Part shown: positions 22,277-34,366 of the stretch, piece by piece
Numbering within the stretch: the first letter of the stretch is position 1
Layout of the letters: each line of letters begins with the position of its first letter
Source: Podocnemis expansa
Lineage: Eukaryota; Chordata; Testudines; Podocnemididae
NCBI GenBank assembly: GCA_007922195.1
Contig: ML682005.1
Span: 23,022,514 to 23,086,513, forward strand
Reading direction: 5' to 3'
DNA length: 64,000 nt
Notes under the pieces: model-generated
The model's input: only the letters and a program-made list of their open reading frames with translations
The model's database searches: none
What the model was told of the DNA's origin: nothing
Translations under genes and position numbers: made by a program

Positions 22277-24130
22277 TTGATAATTCGCATTCAAGACCCA
22301 GGCAACAGAACTCCAGGCTCAGACAGGGCGCTCAGCCCTCATCTAATATACAACCTCCAGCAGCCAAGCAGCAGTTTTGAGACTTCAGTTGAGGGTTTGC
22401 CTAGCCATCACACCCCACACCTCAACACTGAGACAGAAGCACCCCTCCTCTTTAACAACAAGCTCTTACCATTCCTTCACCGATGGTCTTCCATCACATC
22501 GGACAAATGGGTGTTGGAAATAATTGACACTGGATACTTAATTCCTTTCACATCCATGCCTGTTTGCAAACCCCCTTCCCCGTCGCTCTTTAGGGACCCC
22601 TCTTATATACAACTTCTCAGGGAGGAGATACCCACCTTCCTAAGCACTGGGGCAATAGAGGAGGTCCCCACTCAGTTTAGGGGAAGGGGATTTTATTCCT
22701 GATATTTCTTAACCCAAAAGAGAACAGAGGGTTGGAGGCCAATCTTAGACCTTAGAGGCCTTAACAAATTCATTCAGGTGTAAAAATTTAAGATGGTAAC
22801 ACTGTCTAATATCCTTCCCTCCCTAGAGCAAGACAATTGGCTGGCATCCCTCAACCTCAAAGATGCATATTTCCATATCACCATCCACCCAGCCCACAGG
22901 AAATTTCTTCGTTTCACCTTTCGACAGTACCATTACCAATTCAACGTACTCCCTTTTGGCCTATGTACAGCCCCGAGGGTTTTTTCAAAGGTCATGGTGG
23001 CAGTTGTAGCCTACTTACACAGACAGGGGTAACAATCTTCCCCTATTTGGATGACTTCCTACTGAAAGCAAGGTCATTCTCAGCTGCCCAAGAAGCGGTA
23101 AGGGTCACGGAGAGACTGCTCCTTTCCCTGGGTTTGACAATCAATTATGGCAAGTCCCTTTTGCATCCAGCTCAGGAAATTGAATTCATAGGAGGAGAAT
23201 CCACACCCCCTCCTGCAGGGCTTTCCTCACAAACAACCAGGTTACAGCCATACAAAATCTCATAGGAGAAATCCTCCCTCTCCCACAGTTACGGCTTCCA
23301 CATGCATGCAGCTCCTTGGCCACATGGCAGCGGCCACATATCTGGTGCCCAACTCCAGACTCCATATGAGGCACCTGCAGATATGGTTTCTAAAAAACTT
23401 CAAGCCACACAAGCACTCGAAGCACCGTATCCTTTCCATGCCACAACCAATAAAGGACACCCTTACCTGGTGGACTCTTCTGGAAAATCTTCTGCATGGT
23501 GTTCCTTTCATTCAGAAAACTTCAGACCTCCTGCTCTCTACCAATGCCTCTCTGGCAGGCTGGGGAGCCCACTTGGGGAACCTGACAGTGCAAGGAAAGT
23601 GGTTATGTCATGAGAGACTCTTACATATAAATCTCCTTGAGCTACAGGCAGTAAGGAATACCTGTTGACATCTCCTACATCTGATAGAGGGCAGGAATGT
23701 AAAAATACAGACAATGTTGCATCAATGTATTATATCAACCGCCAAGGGGGTGCTCGGTCTCATTCCCTTTGTGTAGAGGCCCTGAAACTATGGGAGTGGT
23801 GTCTGCATCATGATATTCAGATATCTGCAATTAACTACCTGGCAGGCTCAACATGACAGCGGACGATCTAAGCAGAAATTTCGAAGAACCCCACGAATGG
23901 GAGTTGGACAACACGGTTCTGTTGACTATATTCCAATGGTTGGGTCATCCAACGACAGACCTGTTTGCAACTCGAAACAATAAAAAGTGTGACCTTTTTC
24001 GCTCAAGAGCAGGCCGGGGGCAGGGCTCATTGGGGGACCCGTTTCTAATAAAGTGGCATCACAATCTTCTGTATGCCTTTCCCCCAATTCCCATGATCCC
24101 CAAAATGATCCAAAAAATGAAATAGGACAA
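22277..24130 (+). pseudogene. DIRS reverse transcriptase and RNase H region, frameshifted
   Basis: An N-terminal RT part (22277-22702) reads LLREEIPTFLSTGAIEEVPT. The core at 22793-23032 reads WLASLNLKDAYFHITIHPAH, the catalytic motif A with its aspartate (LKDAYFHI), and then LPFGLCTAPRVFSK. The frame then shifts at about 23030 and continues FPYLDDFLLKARS, with the YLDD catalytic motif at 23044-23055. RNase H traces are LSTNASLAGWGAHLG and LLELQAVRN (23530-23668), then TADDLSRNFEEPHEWEL and HPTTDLFATRNN (23853-24000). Stops and shifts make it inactive. In a living element this region copies the RNA into DNA. Confidence 0.88.
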
Positions 24131-24309
24131 GGCAACACTTATCCTGATTGCTCCAGCTTGGCCGAGGCAACTGTGGTACTCTTTCCTTCTACCAATGTCC
24201 ATAGACTCGCCAATTACCCTCCTGCCCATCCTCAACCTTCTCACTCAGAACAAAGGCAAAATTTGGCACACTTACCCCAACAGACGCCATCTCACGGCCT
24301 GACTCCTCG

Positions 24310-25341
24310 ATGGCTCAACGACCTTGAGCAACAATGCTCAGACAGAGTGAAGCAGGTTCTGATAAACAGTAAGAAACCAGCAATGAGGGCCACATATTTG
24401 CAGAAATGTCAGAGATTTGTCATCTGGTATCAAGAACGTCTCCTTATTCCACAGTCAGCCCGAATCCCGGATGTCCTGGAATACCGTCTTGATCTTAAAG
24501 AAAAAGGTTTAGCAACAACTACCCTTAGGGTTCATTTGGCAGCAGTCTCCACGTTCCACGACCCTGTGGATAATTCCTCTCTTTTCCCCCACCTACTATC
24601 AAGCCTTTCATGGGTGGCGTTCAGAATACTTACCCAGCTGTTAGACCTCCAGTGCCTCCATGGACCCTGTCCTTAGTTTTGAGATCGCTCACCAGGCTGC
24701 CATTCAAGCTGTTGGCAACATGTTCCCTACTGCACATGTCAATGAAGGTTGCATTTTTGGTGGCTGTAACATCAGCTAGTCGAGTGAGTGAAATTGCAGC
24801 ACGATGGTTTATCCTCCCTTTGCCGTCTTTATGAAAGATAAGGCTTCTCTTAGACCCCACCCAAAGTTTCTACCGAAAGTCTCTTCAGCGTTCCATATCA
24901 ACCAAACACTCCACCTTCTAGTCTTTTACCCAAAACCCCATACAAACCCTACTGAAGCAGCGTTACATACCGTGGATGTCAGATGGGTGTTAGCCTTTTA
25001 TATTGATAGGACAAAGTCTTTCCGTAAAACCCCTAGATTATTCATCTCAGTCACAGAAAGGTAAATCCAACATCTAACCACAGACTTTCTAAATGGATTT
25101 TAACTGCATTCGTACAGCCTATCAGAAGCACAGCTCTGAACCACTGTATTCAGTCAGAGCTCATTTGACCAGATCAATCTCCAGTACCACCGCATTCCTT
25201 TGCTATGTTTCAATACCAGACATATGCAGGGCTGCCACTTGGGCATCCACAGATATGTTTATGAAATACTATGCCATTGACAATGATGCCTCTTTGGACG
25301 CCTCCTTAGGCCTGGCAGTACTCAATGCAGCAAAAAGGTAA
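24310..25341 (+). pseudogene. DIRS tyrosine recombinase, frameshifted
   Basis: The N-terminal part reads MRATYLQKCQRFVIWYQERL and TTTLRVHLAAVSTFH (24389-24557). The catalytic part has ASRVSEIAARWF (24772-24810, first catalytic arginine), then VRAHLTRSISSTTAF (25156-25200, the HxxR motif), ICRAATWAS and MKYYAID with the candidate nucleophile tyrosine (25258-25281). All the classical residues are still visible, but the frame changes near 24600-24640 and 25064-25093. This enzyme inserts the circular DNA copy of DIRS elements. Confidence 0.85.
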
Positions 25342-25384
25342 AACTCCAAAGCCCCCTCCGCCAATTAGGGTACTGCTCGTCTGT

Positions 25385-25484
25385 CACCTAGAGTGGAGCA
25401 GTGGGGACACTGCTTGAAGAAGAAACAGGGGTTACTCAACTTGTGCAGTAGCCATGCTTCTTCGAGATGGATGTCCCTGCACTG
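25385..25484 (+). repeat. DIRS internal complementary region
   Basis: Directly after the recombinase end, the sequence joins the complement of the left outer end (cctagagtggagcagtgggg and cttgaagaagaa) to the complement of the right outer end (ttgtgcagtagccatgcttcttc). Such a junction sequence is the template for joining ends during DIRS circle formation. Confidence 0.8.
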
Positions 25485-25755
25485 GTCCACTTCCCACCCA
25501 CCTCCTCTCTGCTTTGGAGTATTCCTCACTCTGTACTCCGCAGTAGAGAAGGAATAGATGGGTGGGAGGGGGGCGCATGCATTCCAAACAGCAGGAAGGC
25601 AACAGTGAACTCATTGGATGCCCCCCCCCATGGGCCCTGCTGTGAAGATCTCTGGTGTTAGGTGCGGGTGCAGCCACACAGCTAGAGTGGGGCAGCGCGG
25701 GGACACACATCTTGAAGAAGCATGGCTACTGCACAAGGTGAGTAACCCCCGTTTC
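25485..25755 (-). repeat. DIRS right terminal inverted repeat
   Basis: Reverse complement of the left repeat: gaagatctctggtgttaggt and gctagagtggggcagcg near 25645-25700. The outer end, gaagaagcatggctactgca, is complementary to part of the internal complementary region. Confidence 0.82.
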
Positions 25756-25924
25756 CAGAAGTCCCTCCAGGTCAGGACTGATGTACATTGACAGGCAATA
25801 GGAAAATCATACTGTTTCTCCTTTTGTTATACCTGTCTTCAGAGTGAACAGAGGCCATCTGTCCCCTGGGACATCACCTTTCCAAGTATTAAATTCCCAC
25901 ATACTAAATATAACTACATCATTG

Positions 25925-26045
25925 ACAAAGTGGGATTTTTCTCCCATGAAAGCTCATGTGATAAATAAATTTTAGTCTTTAAAAGTGCCACTAGACTCCT
26001 TGTTCATTTTGCCAAACTAGACTAACACAGCTGTCCCTTTGGAAC
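25925..26045 (+). mobile_element. Penelope-like tail fragment
   Basis: Contains aagtgggatttttctcccat, gaaagctcatg, ttagtctttaaaagtgccac and aactagactaacacagctgt, in the same order as the tails at 42500-42592 and 47810-47922. Confidence 0.8.
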
Positions 26046-26688
26046 TTGTCATCCTAGGACTTATCAACATTGTTCCAGAGATCACAGCTGGCAATGGAGG
26101 ATCACAGACAAAAAAAGAGACTGTAAGTGTTAAGTTTTTAATGTCAACCCCTCTATGAAGCATCATGTATTCTGCTGGGTAGCAAAGATTTTTTTTTTAC
26201 ATTTTTTATATGTGCAATTATTTATTTTTCTTGGATTACTGAGTAGAAGTTATTTAATTCGAAATGCTTAAGAGACTCCATGGGAGCAAGGAAAGGATTT
26301 TCAAAAAGTGGACATTTTGTTTCTTTGGTGCTTAAAAATTCTTAACAGCTAGAAAACTGTATGCAACAATTACATTGTATCCTGCACCAGCATTAGCTGC
26401 TGATGACTCATAACAACATGCTGACCATCTTGATTCTGAAGTTTTAGTTCAGCCTTTGGATTCCTGAAAAGGTCTCCCTGGAATAATCAGTGTCTCTCTC
26501 ACACACACACACACACGCTCTTGTTAAAAGAACCAACAGTAGCTGTGATTATTACAAAAGGATTATCCCTCAAAGACAGAAGAAGTCCCTGATTGCCTTC
26601 AACTCTTACAAGTGCTAAACCAGCCATGTTTTAGAAGACAGAGTTGCTGGATGTTGTTTCTTATGTTAGCAGAGTATTCTCTGCTGTA
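26046..26688. other. Intergenic, no gene; short (CA)n at 26500-26516
   Basis: No recognisable repeat family or gene. A short acacac run follows tgtctctctc. Confidence 0.5.
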
Positions 26689-27694
26689 CGGGGAGGGTTG
26701 AAGTAAGCCAGAACAGGCCGGAACAGTGTTCTAGGACCCACTATTTTTAGGGACTCAGTATTCCAGGGCTCCTAAAAATAGAAAATGAAGCTGGAACGCT
26801 GCTTTCCAGGGCCCACCATTTAAAAATAGTGGGCAATGGAATCCAGTTTTCCAGCTCCATTTTCTGTTTTTAGGGGCTTGCTGAACACTGAGCCCCTATA
26901 AATAGTAGGCCCCAGAATGCCGTTCCTGCTCTCGCTAATCATGCTCAGGGCTGGCTCCTGGTGGGATCCTCAGCCTGAGCCAGGGCCGCTCCACATGGCG
27001 GCCAGGTATGTGGGCCCGAGGATGGGAGGGTGTGGGGACAGGTGAGCTGGTCCAGCAGGGAAAGGGTACAGGGGAGGGGGAAGCTGGTGGCAGGGTGGCG
27101 TGGGGTTAGGGAAGTGCTTGGGGGACCGCGGGGGTCAGTGGTGGGACTGGGGAGTAGAGAGAGGCTTGGGGTGTGTGGGGGAGCAGGAGAAGCTGGAGGG
27201 GAGTTGAGGTGTCTGGGCGAGCAGGACAAGTCAGCGAGGGGGTGGTTGGGGTGTTTGGGGGAACAGGAGAAGCCAGCTGGGGACTTGGGGAAGTGGCATG
27301 GTGGGCATCCCCAAGCTGCACATGGAGCTGCTGTGCCCCAGAGCACTCCCCTGGGGACCAGGATGGCCTTTGCTACCAGGCTTGGGGTGTGGAGGTCACT
27401 GGCCTCTAGGATCGGGGGGTGCAGAGTTTCTGGGGGACAGTGAAGGAATGCTGCTGGGGGGGCTGTGTGGGGCAGGGTGTATGTGTGCAGGTGTAGCTGC
27501 AGAGGGTGTGGGTGTAGCGGAGCAATAACCAGTGCATGTGGTATCAAAAAGAGATTGCAAATGCCTCCCTGGGCTGGGGCCCACACATGCATGAAGAGGG
27601 CCTGGATGTGAGTAAAGTGGGCCTGGACATGTGCGATGGGGGCCCAGAAATTTAGGAGGGTTTCGGGGCCCACCAAATTATAGTTTAACCCCTG
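26689..27694. mobile_element. GC-rich 1.0-kb hAT-type element (family CAGGGGTTAAAGTA)
   Basis: Left end cggggagggttgaagta and right end ttatagtttaacccctg form decayed inverted repeats. Flanking 8-mers ctgctgta (26681-26688) and ttcctgta (27695-27702) match 6 of 8. Inside are near-repeats of 'ttttagggactcag...' and a G-rich stretch that yields long but spurious open frames on both strands. Same family as 2815-3951. Confidence 0.7.
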
Positions 27695-27724
27695 TTCCTG
27701 TATCAAATATGTTATTGTACAGGT

Positions 27725-28092
27725 CAGGGCTGGATTATCACAGGGGCATTAAGAGCACTCCTGCCCTGCCAGCAGTGTGGCTGGGAGGCAGAGGGCAGGG
27801 CTCTGTGCTCCATCCCACCCCTGGGCCAGCTGGTCTGCACCCAGGGGCAGGGCAGGACAGCACCTCTTCCACCTGGCAGTGCAGGCAGTGGCGCTGGAGG
27901 CAAGGCCTCTACTGGGGCCTTCCAGGGCCTCCCAGCACACCGCATGCTTCCCCCCCAAGAAGCAGGGTCAGAGCTAGAGCGCCAGCATGGTGGGGCCTGC
28001 GGTGGGGTGGGGGACCCATGCTAGGGGTCCCACACAGGGGTCCCATGGTGGGGGGGTAGCCTAGGGCCCCTAAGCCAATTAATGTGGCCCTG
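27725..28092. mobile_element. hAT-type element, CAGGGCTGG family copy 1, perfect TSD
   Basis: A 368-bp GC-rich element starting CAGGGCTGGATTATC and ending TGTGGCCCTG. Identical 8-mers gtacaggt flank it (27717-27724, 28093-28100). Confidence 0.92.
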
Positions 28093-28100
28093 GTACAGGT

Positions 28101-28555
28101 GACTGAACAAGACTGACAATCACAGAGACTAAAAGTGCAAATTTGTTTCTTGTTAGATTTGTGGTACTTTATTAATTATTAGTATTATTATTACTATTTT
28201 GAACCATGCAGAGTAAAAGCACATATAACTGTTTAATGGCTTGCTGCCACAAAATTGTATTTGCTTTTGGACTGAGTGACTACAGCCAACCCGAGGGATT
28301 AGGATCCAGCCATGCTGAAATAGTAAGATGGCCAAGGATAAACAGCTTGCTGCAACTTTGTCAAGTCAGCTGCTTACATAAGAGCAGGAATCATGGAAAG
28401 GAGAGATTGATGAACACAGAAAGAAAGAGTAGGTCACATGCAAACAGGAATTCTTAAAATGATCTTAAAATCACATTAAAAAAATAAGATCCTGTCTAGT
28501 CTAATTAGCAACTACAACAGCAACAATCAAAATGTTAACATGTTTCCACAGGCCT
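28101..28555. other. Intergenic, no recognisable feature
   Basis: AT-rich sequence with no gene or repeat that I recognise. Confidence 0.5.
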
Positions 28556-28559
28556 TTTG

Positions 28560-30145
28560 GAATCATAGAAATCATAGAATCATAGAATCATAGGGTTGGA
28601 AGGGACCTCATAGGTCATCTAGTCCAACCCCCTGCCAGAGGCAGGACCACTCCCACTAAACCATCCCAGTCATGGTTTTGTCCAGCCGGGCCTTAAACAC
28701 CTCCAAAGATGGAGACTCCACCACCTCCCTAGGCAGCTCATTCCAATGCTTCACCACTCGCCTAGTAAAAAAGTTTTTTCTAATATCCAGCATCGACCTC
28801 CCTAACCGCAACTTGAGACCATTGCTCCTCGTTCTGTCCTCTGTTATTACCGAGAACAGTCGTGCTCCATCTTCCTTGGAGCATCCCTTCAAGTAGTTGA
28901 AGGTTGCTATCAAATCCCCCCTCAATCTTCTCTTCTGCAAACTAAATAAGCCTAATGCTTTCAGTCTTTCTTCATAGGGCTTGTGCTCCAGCCCTTTGAT
29001 CATTTTGGTTGCCCTCTGCTGAACTCCCTCTAGCATGTCCCTGTCCTTTTTGTAGTGGGAAGCCCAAAACTGAACACAGTATTCTAGATGTGGCCTCACC
29101 AGTGCAGAATAGAGGGGAATGATCACATCCCCTGATCTGCTGGTAATACTTCTTTTGATGCAGCCCAGTATGCCATTGGCCTTTTTGGCAGCAAGAGCAC
29201 ACTGCTGACTCATGTCCAGCTTCCCATCCACCATGACCCCCAGGTCCTTTTCTACACTGCTGCTACTCAGCTGAATGTTTCCCAGCCTGTAGCAGTGCAT
29301 GGGGTTTTTCCGTCTCACGTGCAGGATTTTACACTTGTCCTTACTGAACCTCATAAGATTTCTATTGGCCCACTGTTCCAATTTATCTAGGTCTCCCTGA
29401 ATCCTGTCCTTGCCCTCCAACGTGTCTACTGGTTCCCCCAGCTTGGTGTCATCCGCAAACTTACTGAGAGTGCAGTCTATTCCATCATCCGGATTATTGA
29501 TGAAAATGTTGAACAGAACCGGCCCCAGGACCAACCCCTGGGGCACACCACTCGTGACTGGTTGCCAGCTAGACATGGAACCATTGATTCCTACACACTG
29601 AAACCGTTGATCTAGCCAGTTCTCTATCCACCTTATAGTCCACCTATCCAACCCATACTTCCTTAATTTGCCAGTGAGAATGCTGTGGGAAACCGTATCA
29701 AAAGCCTTGCTAAAATCAAGGTATATCACATCAATGGTTCTTCCTGCATCCAGAAAACCAGTCATCTGATCATAGAAGGAAACGAGATTGGTCAGGCATG
29801 ATTTACCCTTGGTAAATCCATGCTGACTGTTCCTTATCACTTTATTTTCCTCTAAGTGTTTGAGGATGGATTCTTTGAGAATCTGCTCCATAATTTTTCC
29901 AGGGATTGAGGTGAGGCTGACAGGTCTGTAATTCCCTGGATCCTCCTTTTTCCCTTTCTTGAAAATAGGCACTACATTTGCAATTTTCCAATCCTCTGGC
30001 ACCTCCCCCGTTCTCCATGAGTTTTGAAAGATAATGCCTAGCGGTGCTGCTATCTCATCGTCCAATTCCCTTAGCACCCTCAGATGCAGTTCGTCCGGCC
30101 CCATGGACTTGTGCACATCCAGCTTCTTTAAGCAGCTTCTTTAAT
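28560..30145 (-). mobile_element. CR1 LINE, 5'-truncated, - strand
   Basis: The 3' end is marked by tandem atagaatc-type octamers at 28562-28596, the signature of CR1 ends, followed inward by the common CR1 3' UTR text. The element contains RT but no endonuclease domain, so it was truncated on insertion, the usual CR1 outcome. Confidence 0.93.
28656..30116 (-). CDS. CR1 reverse transcriptase ORF, open over 486 codons
   Basis: The frame reads from [20 protein letters not shown] through [20 protein letters not shown], then [29 protein letters not shown] (motif A with aspartate), [19 protein letters not shown] and [13 protein letters not shown], where FADD is the catalytic pair. It ends [16 protein letters not shown], the usual CR1 C-terminus. 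The start is a truncation point rather than a true start: it begins at a GTG codon, and just upstream the frame meets a stop (LKKLD). No endonuclease is present, so it cannot move on its own. In a complete element this enzyme copies the RNA at the target site. The lack of stops suggests a young copy. Confidence 0.9.
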   Translation of the reverse strand: MHKSMGPDELHLRVLRELDDEIAAPLGIIFQNSWRTGEVPEDWKIANVVPIFKKGKKEDPGNYRPVSLTSIPGKIMEQILKESILKHLEENKVIRNSQHGFTKGKSCLTNLVSFYDQMTGFLDAGRTIDVIYLDFSKAFDTVSHSILTGKLRKYGLDRWTIRWIENWLDQRFQCVGINGSMSSWQPVTSGVPQGLVLGPVLFNIFINNPDDGIDCTLSKFADDTKLGEPVDTLEGKDRIQGDLDKLEQWANRNLMRFSKDKCKILHVRRKNPMHCYRLGNIQLSSSSVEKDLGVMVDGKLDMSQQCALAAKKANGILGCIKRSITSRSGDVIIPLYSALVRPHLEYCVQFWASHYKKDRDMLEGVQQRATKMIKGLEHKPYEERLKALGLFSLQKRRLRGDLIATFNYLKGCSKEDGARLFSVITEDRTRSNGLKLRLGRSMLDIRKNFFTRRVVKHWNELPREVVESPSLEVFKARLDKTMTGMV

Positions 30146-31034
30146 CATCAAGGCTTTTCTTTACCAGTGCAGTTGCAGGGAATTGAGAGGAGGGCAGTTG
30201 GCAAGGGGAAGTGTTTGGTTGGTTGGTTGGTTTAAGGAAAAAAAATTCTGATGCATTCTGTAAATACTTAAATAAATCTTCATGTGAATTATAGGTCTGT
30301 AATCCTGAAAAGGTTGTTATAAGTGAAGCCTGAGATAAAGTAAAAGCCAAGATGTCAGAGAGCCCTGTGGGTCACTCGGTATCTGTTAGGTTGTTGAATT
30401 ATCACCTCTCCAAAAACCACAGGCAAAAAAAACCTAGTAGACTGGCACACAAGTTAATACTTGAAAGGGCATGAATGTGGGTGTCATGGCTTCTGTTGAT
30501 CAGAATGAAACATACAGCTGGGTTTCATTGAGCACCTGATCCCTTGGCTTTAGGAGACACCCAGTGTCCTGACTGAGATGCAGCTCTCTGTTAAATGTGT
30601 AGGAATATGTTCTTGCATTTTGTCTCACAAGCAGGACTCCATCACAATTCTGTTCTTCCTCCAAACAGCTAGTGATGGTTCAGGGACAAGCAGCACCTGT
30701 GAGTTCTCCCCTTGTCTCTACCCTAGGCACTCTCTGCAAGCAATAGCTGCCCACTTCCCAGAGTGGAACTCCATGGCTCACCTTATGTTACAGTGGATCT
30801 CCAGACTAGAACACTCCCTGTTCCCACTGATTGCCTGCAGTAACAGGGCGAGTTGTGCCTTATACTTCCTCGCCCCTTACAATGCAAGAGTGAGGTTTGC
30901 ATGTGCATCTTATGTGTTTTATAAATGTATGTACAGCCATATAAGCCAATGTTAAAAAACAAGCACTGAAGAGTCAGAAAAGGCAGAAGTAAGGACCTTA
31001 ACCTTTCACCCTAGAAAATATATCCTAAAATAAT
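30146..31034. other. Intergenic, no recognisable gene
   Basis: No supportable feature apart from a short (TTGG)n run around 30215. Confidence 0.5.
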
Positions 31035-31135
31035 GGGGCTGAATCTAATCTCATTTAAACCAGGCTTATGCTAGTGTGACTCTCATGGAATTACTCCTGA
31101 TTTGCACCAGGGTACTTGACAGCAGAGTTGGGCCT
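31035..31135. repeat. Fragment of a reptile 'actcctgatttgcacc' repeat
   Basis: Contains attactcctgatttgcacca and gttgggcc, resembling fragments near 57730 (gatttgcaccaatgtaac) and the tail of 3545-3628. The family is not identified. Confidence 0.4.
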
Positions 31136-33317
31136 ATTACCTCACTACTATCTTATTTCTCAAAGTCATGTAATAGATAACAAGCATCAGTTCTCTATAT
31201 CTGTGTTTGATGACTGAGCTGTTGTTGCAGGAGAAAAGAATTGAAATTCCTTAGAAGACTGACATGCTAGCTAACACCATCTTAAAAGGCAAAGTGATTA
31301 CCCAGCAGTAAAAAAATAATGTGGCACGATTCTCTGAATTATGAAATCTCTTTACATCAAGAGAGGAAGGAAAATTATATTAATTATTTAGAAACTGCAG
31401 CATTACAATATGACATGTCAGCATTAATCATTTCCCCCTTTATGTGGATTACCTTTTACTAAGCAAATAATTAGCACATCTTTCTAGGACTGACCTAAAT
31501 AATTTAGTAGAAACATTTCTTCTAATCAAAAGACTTTGACTATACTCTTGGGTAGAAGAACTGCAGGAAAAGTGATCAGCAATCTTCCTGACTTACATTG
31601 ATCCTTCTTGAAGAGCCGTGAAAAACTCTGTTTTGGACTCAGTCATAAAAATATTTACCACTTTGTTGAGAAGTCCTGTTGGCTTACTAAGTCTTATGTT
31701 TAGCTCACTAATAGGGACCCTGGTCGCTCCAAGTCCAGAGATACCACTGTCCACTTCTGATCATCTGAAAGCCAAGTTGGAGAACCTCTGTGGAGAGACA
31801 AAAGGTCCTTCAGATTAGGTAGATAGAATTTAAAAGAAGAAATTAGGATAGGCACCAGCCTGAAAAAAAGAAGCAGGTCCATTGTATCTGAGGCCTGCTT
31901 AACCTGGGGGTGGGGGGAGGATCCCACCCAAAATTAATTCCCATTTGGGATCATTAGTGTAGTACTTAAATTTACTGTAGCCAGCCTACCAGAAAGAAAC
32001 AGATACCTGGATGTATTTTCCTGTCGCAGTAATCAGGGCACTCAACTTGTAGAGCTCATAAGGCAAGGTGTAGCCAGTCTGAAGATGTGGTGTGATATCT
32101 TTGACCTTGATGTCTGTTAGGCCAGGTTTTCAATGGTTTTAGTCTATGTCAAGGTGACACAACACTCATAGATATGCTTATTAGCCTTGTGTATATGTCA
32201 GTGCAGACACAGTAATTACACCCTAGAAGCAATGGTTTAAATACTGAGTACTGCAGCATGTACACAAAGTTCACTCCTAGTTGTCTGGACCCAGTAACCC
32301 AAAGGTTACTGGTCAGAGGCAAAACACATTCAGCAACACATTCTATGTTAACAAACTTGCTGAAGATTATAGGCAGGCAGCCAGGCAGCCAGCAGGCAGG
32401 CAGCCAGGCAGCCAGCCAATTAACCCCAAAATAAAAAGCAACTGAATAAAATGCATGTGGGAGTATAGCACCCCAAGAGTATATGTGCAGTGGCTGAGGC
32501 CACAAACAAACACCTTACAATTTTTTCTTTACACTGTAGATAAAATGTTCTATCTTCAACATTTATGGCATAAGGAGAACAAAATGAGGGATGGGGAAAT
32601 TTTATTTTTTTGCATATTGATGCAATGGACCAGTGGAATTTTTTCCTTATAGCCCTACATGCCATTCTTGCTACCTGCCCTCATCCCATTCCTCCCTGTG
32701 AAATGACAAAGGAACAGAATAGGGCTAACATCCTTGAAAAATGAAGAGCAACAATGACATTTATTGTTCGTTGGCAGGCTTAATCCGTTCCCTCAGTGGT
32801 TTTAAATGTCTCTGTTCAGGAAAGCTCAGCCTACAATTAGAAGATAAAGTACAACTATAATATACATCTTTAAAGGTGGGTTAAATGGTCAGTCAAAACC
32901 ATGGTTTAATCAGCTTAACATTTCTTTGTGATCAAAGGCTGACATTTCCTATGCTCATGAGGGAGTAGGAATTACAGTTATAAAAAAAATCTTTAGGGAA
33001 TATAGGATAGGTCATTTTCTTTTCTTTCTTACTCATTTGTGCTGGTAAATTTCAGTTTCTTTTTCATATTATCTCTCTTGCATCTAGCTCCCTCCCTGAA
33101 TAGAGGAAACATATGGATAGTGTCGAATGATGTATATACATTTTCTTCCTATCATTATCACAGAGAATGTCACTTCCCGGCAAACAGCTTAGAGTACTGA
33201 TATGAATGTAAAACTATTCTCAGTACATGTTTTATGCAAACAAGACCAAACTGTAAGCCGCATATACTGGCACACACATCAAACTGCATACAAAGCCTTC
33301 TCCATTCAAAAACTGTA
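31136..33317. other. Intergenic, no gene; (CAGGCAGC)n at 32371-32417
   Basis: A short, imperfect cagg/cagc tandem array lies at 32371-32417. Otherwise the region holds no recognised gene or repeat. Confidence 0.5.
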
Positions 33318-33530
33318 CGATAAGGTGCTGGTAGGATATATAAATATAGAATGGCTGTCCAATGTGGTATGGAATTATGTTGCTTTATAATAAATATTAA
33401 AAACATGCACACATTCCATTATAAAAGCATACATTTTGCTAACATGGCTAAAAAAATTACATGGTCCCTCATCACTATAGTGAAGGCCTATTGCGAATAA
33501 CTGAAAAATTAGTCTTTGAACTCGTTACCC
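33318..33530. repeat. Unidentified direct repeat, copy 1
   Basis: Shares order and wording with 37100-37325, including ctgtccaatgtgg.atgg, tatggtccctcat-type text and gaataactgaaaaattagtc. Same orientation, about 3.8 kb apart. Family not recognised. Confidence 0.6.
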
Positions 33531-34155
33531 TAGCTTACAAACAATGGAGAAATGTGCATGAATCTATCTTTAAAACCAGTGAAATTCCTTGAAATGTAGC
33601 TGGTTGGTTGAATTTTCTGAGAAGTCTGGGTTAAGGCAACAGTGGTAAGGGCAGCCTAGCACAGATTGAGGGCACTAATTTTCACCATGGAGATGTGCAG
33701 GAAGATTTTTGGTATCTAGGAGGCAATTAGGTTGAGAGCATTTGTTCCTAGACTAAAGGCTACTTTAATTAGGGATGCCCTCATTCAAGGACACCTGATG
33801 TTTTACAAAAGGAAAAACTGGACATAGGTGTTAAGTCTCAAAAGAAGTTGCAAGTACTCAGCACCTGTAGAACCTCATTCTCAGGTGAGTAAAGTTGGAC
33901 ACCCAAAATTAGATTATATGCTATCCTAGCCTATTTAGGTTTCTATATCACACTCATTACCATAGTATTTGAACACCTTCCAGTTCTGCATCAAGCAACA
34001 TGACTAACAATGTTCATGTGTGTGTTCTTTTTTATTCTGACTGGGAGAAAAATGTGTGCGGTGGAATTTTTTAAATATATCGGTACCCTGACTCCAGACT
34101 ATTGAGTGCCTTAAGAATAGGATCAAGCTCTTAAACTTGATTTAGTAGTCTATGG

Positions 34156-34358
34156 CAGTGGGTCTCAACCTTTGCAAGTTGTGACATGTTTGACAGCATG
34201 TTGTGACCCTAAACGACACACCAGGCCCTCACATACTGTCCCCGCCCCCCCCCACACACACACAGACAAATCCAGCCATCTCCCCAGCTCTCTGCAATGC
34301 ACTTACTGCTGTGTGGCAAGACGGTAATGTGGCCCAGCGCAATGGTTGAGAAACAATG
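34156..34358. mobile_element. hAT-type element (CAGTGGGTCTCAACC)
   Basis: 203 bp, starting CAGTGGGTCTCAACC and ending GGTTGAGAAACAATG. Flanks gtctatgg (34148-34155) and gtctgtgg (34359-34366) match 7 of 8. Confidence 0.85.
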
Positions 34359-34366
34359 GTCTGTGG

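Larger units (their letters stand above)
19443..25755 (+). mobile_element. DIRS-type tyrosine-recombinase retrotransposon, nearly full length, inactive
   Basis: About 6.3 kb with the hallmark DIRS layout: left terminal repeat (19443 to about 19640), gag-like region, RT/RNase H, tyrosine recombinase, internal complementary region, and a right terminal repeat that is the inverse complement of the left. Shared terminal text includes gagatcttcacagcag and catccaat.agttcactg. Frames carry stops and shifts, and a hAT element sits in the gag part (20161-20517). DIRS elements integrate through a circle using a tyrosine recombinase and leave no target-site duplication, and none is seen. Confidence 0.88.

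Noticed and set aside
26945..27706. 253-codon - strand frame rich in proline, serine and histidine
   Set aside because: Lies in a GC-rich hAT-type element with matched flanks; frames on both strands are open because of base composition.
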